DNA of 16,161 bases, from positions 1 to 16,161 of the forward strand of contig QAKH01000099.1 in assembly GCA_003343885.1 (NCBI GenBank). Reading direction: 5' to 3'. Below the pieces are notes generated by a model. It did not search any database. It saw nothing but the letters and a program-made list of their open reading frames with translations, and was not told the DNA's origin. The DNA is from Clostridiales bacterium (GTDB lineage: Bacteria > Bacillota > Clostridia > Oscillospirales > CAG-382). Within the stretch, counting starts at the first letter, position 1. Each line of letters opens with the position of its first letter. Shown here piece after piece: positions 13,722-16,161 of the stretch. A program made the translations under genes and the position numbers.

Positions 13722-14957
13722 GTGCAGCTTATTTATGGTATTCCGGAAGATATTGACAAATGGATGGGGCTTGTAAAACAAGTAAGATATAATTTTCCCG
13801 GTTTAGAAACGGATGAAAAGATAAATGAGCACAGAACCACAGTTCTTAAATTCATGAGCAAAAGGCAAGCCGTTTGCATGAAAGAAAAAAATGAAATCGT
13901 GGGTGTTTTGCTGTTTTCAATAAGGCACAATATGATTTGCTTTATTGCTGTTTCTCCAGACTATCGTCGACGTGGCGTAGCCTCAATGCTCTTGAAAGAA
14001 GCGCTGTATAATTTAGACAGGACAAAAGAAATATCGTTATCCACCTTTCGAGCAGACGATGAAAAAGGAACTGCTCCAAGAGCACTCTATGAAAAACACG
14101 GTTTTATCGAAGATGCGTTAGTTGAGGAATTTAATTATCCGAATCAGAGATATGTATTGCACCCTATTGGATCTGAACGAAAAAACAGGCAAATTGCGGT
14201 AAACAAGGTGGTGCGTGAAATCAGTACCAGGCTTCAAGGCAACGATGCATCAATTTACCTATACGGCTCCTCTGTTCTGAACGACTTCAGGCTGGGATGG
14301 AGCGACATTGATATCTTAGTTTTGACGGACAAGCAGATTACGGAAGAACAAGCTCAAAAGCTCGTCGGTCTACGACAAACGATGCTTGAGAAAGAACCCG
14401 ACAACCCGTATTACCGTTGCTTTGAGGGAGGAATGATGACTTATGATGCGTTTATTTCCGGAAAAGCCGACCGAGTGGTGTATTGGGGCACCGACAGTGA
14501 AAAAATAACCGATCATTATACGCTAGATAGTTTCGGCATGACAGAGTTGATTGAGATTAGTGTTTTGTTATACGGAACCGACATCCGAAATCAGCTGAAA
14601 GCACCTGAGTTCAATGAACTGTATGCCGATGTTAAGCACCACTATGACACTATAAGAAAATATGCGCAGAAAACCGGGCGCACCATCTATTCCTTTGGCT
14701 GGATGCTGGATATCGCGCGGTGCATCTACACGCTACGCACCGGCAAAATCATTGCAAAGACCGATGCGGCAGACTGGGCGTTAGAAAGCAATCTCTGCCC
14801 GGATCCTGATGCTCTCAGAATCGCTCTGGAGGTCCGCAGGAGCCCGCTTAATCACAAGGAAGATAAACAGACCTTCGACTACGCAGAAACGCTTGCAGAG
14901 CCGATACAACGCTTTGCGGACGTCCTGGAGAAGGAATTGAAAAGAAGCGAGGTGTAA
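13722..14957 (+). CDS. GNAT acetyltransferase fused to AadA-like nucleotidyltransferase
   Basis: A 411-residue two-domain protein. Residues 1-147 are a GNAT domain with the acetyl-CoA motif VSPDYRRRGVASMLL (77-91) and a typical ALYEKHGF near 121-128. Residues about 158-411 are a nucleotidyltransferase of the AadA (aminoglycoside adenylyltransferase) type. YGSS (181-184) and SDIDILV (194-200) give the GS and D-x-D metal motif, and the C-terminal helical domain has DAADWALE (348-355) as in AadA. The start is GTG with GGAGG 8 nt upstream. The second half looks richer in G and C than the first, suggesting two origins. It may modify a small molecule by acetylation and adenylylation, as two-domain aminoglycoside enzymes do, but resistance is not shown. 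Confidence 0.85.
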   Translation: MQLIYGIPEDIDKWMGLVKQVRYNFPGLETDEKINEHRTTVLKFMSKRQAVCMKEKNEIVGVLLFSIRHNMICFIAVSPDYRRRGVASMLLKEALYNLDRTKEISLSTFRADDEKGTAPRALYEKHGFIEDALVEEFNYPNQRYVLHPIGSERKNRQIAVNKVVREISTRLQGNDASIYLYGSSVLNDFRLGWSDIDILVLTDKQITEEQAQKLVGLRQTMLEKEPDNPYYRCFEGGMMTYDAFISGKADRVVYWGTDSEKITDHYTLDSFGMTELIEISVLLYGTDIRNQLKAPEFNELYADVKHHYDTIRKYAQKTGRTIYSFGWMLDIARCIYTLRTGKIIAKTDAADWALESNLCPDPDALRIALEVRRSPLNHKEDKQTFDYAETLAEPIQRFADVLEKELKRSEV

Positions 14958-14959
14958 AA

Positions 14960-15748
14960 ATGCTGTTTGGAATGCCAACCTTGATAGAAACGAACACCCT
15001 TGAGGGCTGTGCCGTTCTCTGCAAGGATTTCAATTTGGATTTTATAGAACTCAACATGAATTTGCCACAGTATCAACTGCAAAACATTGATGTCGCGCAC
15101 TTCAATGATGTTGCAAACAAGTATGGGATATTCTACACAATTCATTTGGATGAGAATCTCAACATCAGTGATTTTAATTCTTATATTGCAGATGGATACC
15201 GACGCACAGTAGTAGAAACCATTGCGCTGGCTAAGGACCTTGGCGTTTCAATCATAAACATGCATTTATCACGAGGAGTATACTTTACTCTCCCAGATAA
15301 AAAAGTGTATCTTTTTGCTGAATATCGTGATCAATATTTGAAAAGTATAGCTGATTTCCGTCTGTTGTGCGAGACAGCAATTGGAGAAGCCGATATAAAG
15401 ATGTGCATTGAGAATTGTGATGGTTTTCCTGAATTTCAAAAAGAAGCTCTGAATATTCTTCTTCAATCTTCAGTATTTGGACTGACTTTTGACATCGGAC
15501 ATAACCACGGGTGCGGAAATCTTGATGAACCTTATATTGTCGAGAACCAAGAGAGTCTTTGTCATATGCATATGCATGATGCTTTGGGAAAGAAAAACCA
15601 CTTGGCCCTTGGCACTGGAGAATTAGAACTTGATAAATATCTATCGCTGGCAGAAGATCAAAAGTGTCGTGTGGTATTAGAAACAAAAACAATCGAAGGA
15701 TTGAAGCAGTCAGTGAACTGGATGCGTCAAAAAGGTCGTATAAAATGA
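14960..15748 (+). CDS. Xylose-isomerase-like TIM barrel protein (sugar phosphate isomerase/epimerase family)
   Basis: A 262-residue protein of the AP-endonuclease-2/xylose-isomerase TIM barrel superfamily. Acidic and histidine residues lie at the expected strand ends: FIELNMN (E30), TIHLDEN (H62), INMHLSRG (H102), CIENCDG (E151), FDIGHNHG (D178, H181), HMHMHD (204-207) and LETKT (E241). These are the usual metal-binding and catalytic positions of the family. The substrate could be a sugar, a sugar phosphate or an inositol derivative and is not assignable. The ATG lies two bases after the previous stop, with GAGGTG as ribosome site. Confidence 0.85.
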   Translation: MLFGMPTLIETNTLEGCAVLCKDFNLDFIELNMNLPQYQLQNIDVAHFNDVANKYGIFYTIHLDENLNISDFNSYIADGYRRTVVETIALAKDLGVSIINMHLSRGVYFTLPDKKVYLFAEYRDQYLKSIADFRLLCETAIGEADIKMCIENCDGFPEFQKEALNILLQSSVFGLTFDIGHNHGCGNLDEPYIVENQESLCHMHMHDALGKKNHLALGTGELELDKYLSLAEDQKCRVVLETKTIEGLKQSVNWMRQKGRIK

Positions 15749-16161
15749 GCATTACTTATCAAAACAATAAAGATTTACCATGTGATCAGTTGTCAGCATT
15801 GTTTGCTGCGGTAGGCTGGTCGGATGAAACTAAACAAATGACACCGGAAATGCTTGCAAACTTTAACAAACCATTTATCTATTCTACTTTAGTGTTCTCC
15901 GCTTGGGATGAAGATAAACTGGTTGGTTGCGTTAGAGCATTAAGTGATACCATGTTTCGATCAGTTATTTTCGATCTGGCCGTGTTACCGGAATATCAAA
16001 AACAAGGGATCGGTTCTGAACTGGTAAAGAAATGTATTGAAGTGTATCCGAATTCGGAATGGTCCCTTGAAACCATTCCCGAAAGAGTGAGTTTTTACGA
16101 AGGAATTGGATTTGAAATTAACAACAGTCCTTTTTTAAGGATTCCGTGTAAGTGGTTTTGA
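15745..16161 (+). CDS. GNAT family N-acetyltransferase
   Basis: A 138-residue single-domain GNAT. Motif A is DLAVLPEYQKQGIGSELV (77-94) with the Q-x-x-G-x-G/S acetyl-CoA loop. Motif B is around SFYEGIGFE (116-124). The ATG overlaps the stop of the upstream gene (ATGA), which favours translational coupling and argues against the longer frame opening at 15664. The stop TGA is the last codon of the window, so the protein is complete. The acceptor substrate is unknown. Confidence 0.9.
   Translation: MSITYQNNKDLPCDQLSALFAAVGWSDETKQMTPEMLANFNKPFIYSTLVFSAWDEDKLVGCVRALSDTMFRSVIFDLAVLPEYQKQGIGSELVKKCIEVYPNSEWSLETIPERVSFYEGIGFEINNSPFLRIPCKWF

Noticed and set aside
15285..15752. 155-codon minus-strand open frame
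   Set aside because: It is antisense to the TIM barrel gene, which has clear family motifs and proper spacing in its operon.

Overview
The window looks like a chromosomal segment of an AT-rich, endospore-forming member of the Clostridia, probably an Oscillospirales/Ruminococcaceae-like lineage. The evidence is an apparently complete sigma-E/SpoIIGA pair, a full eight-gene spoIIIA operon, Shine-Dalgarno-led genes with frequent TTG starts, and a tRNA with an encoded CCA. The exact genus cannot be read from the sequence.

Layout. Positions 1-256 hold no gene. They fold into two adjacent modules, each a short enclosing stem around three back-to-back hairpins. Next come sigE and spoIIGA on the minus strand (257-1932). 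A compact divergent control region (about 1933-2101) follows, with a candidate long-spacer sigma-A-type promoter for spoIIGA-sigE, a candidate sigma-E promoter on the plus strand, and two inverted repeats. On the plus strand lie a SpoIID-like protein with three peptidoglycan-binding domains (2102-3934) and spoIIIAA-AH (4043-8917), closed by a strong hairpin terminator. SpoIIGA matures pro-sigma-E in the mother cell. Sigma-E then drives spoIIIA, whose products form the mother-cell half of the channel to the forespore. The regulator and a major target operon therefore sit head to head.

A tRNA-Val(GAC) with its own promoter and terminator (minus strand, about 9036-9267) separates this block from an accessory-looking right half. 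That half holds an ABC exporter half-transporter (minus), a long MerR regulator with a GyrI-like domain and two lipocalin-like C-terminal repeats (minus, with a 19-bp-spacer MerR-type promoter), and a tightly packed plus-strand operon. The operon encodes a Nudix hydrolase, a GNAT acetyltransferase fused to an AadA-like nucleotidyltransferase, a xylose-isomerase-like TIM barrel protein and a second GNAT. The last gene ends exactly at the window edge. The right half resembles a small-molecule or antibiotic response cassette, but that role is inferred.

The most unusual object is the hairpin array at 1-256, immediately downstream of sigE. It is built from two modules of the same architecture but different sequence, with almost no unpaired bases at the junctions, and I cannot match it to a known element.
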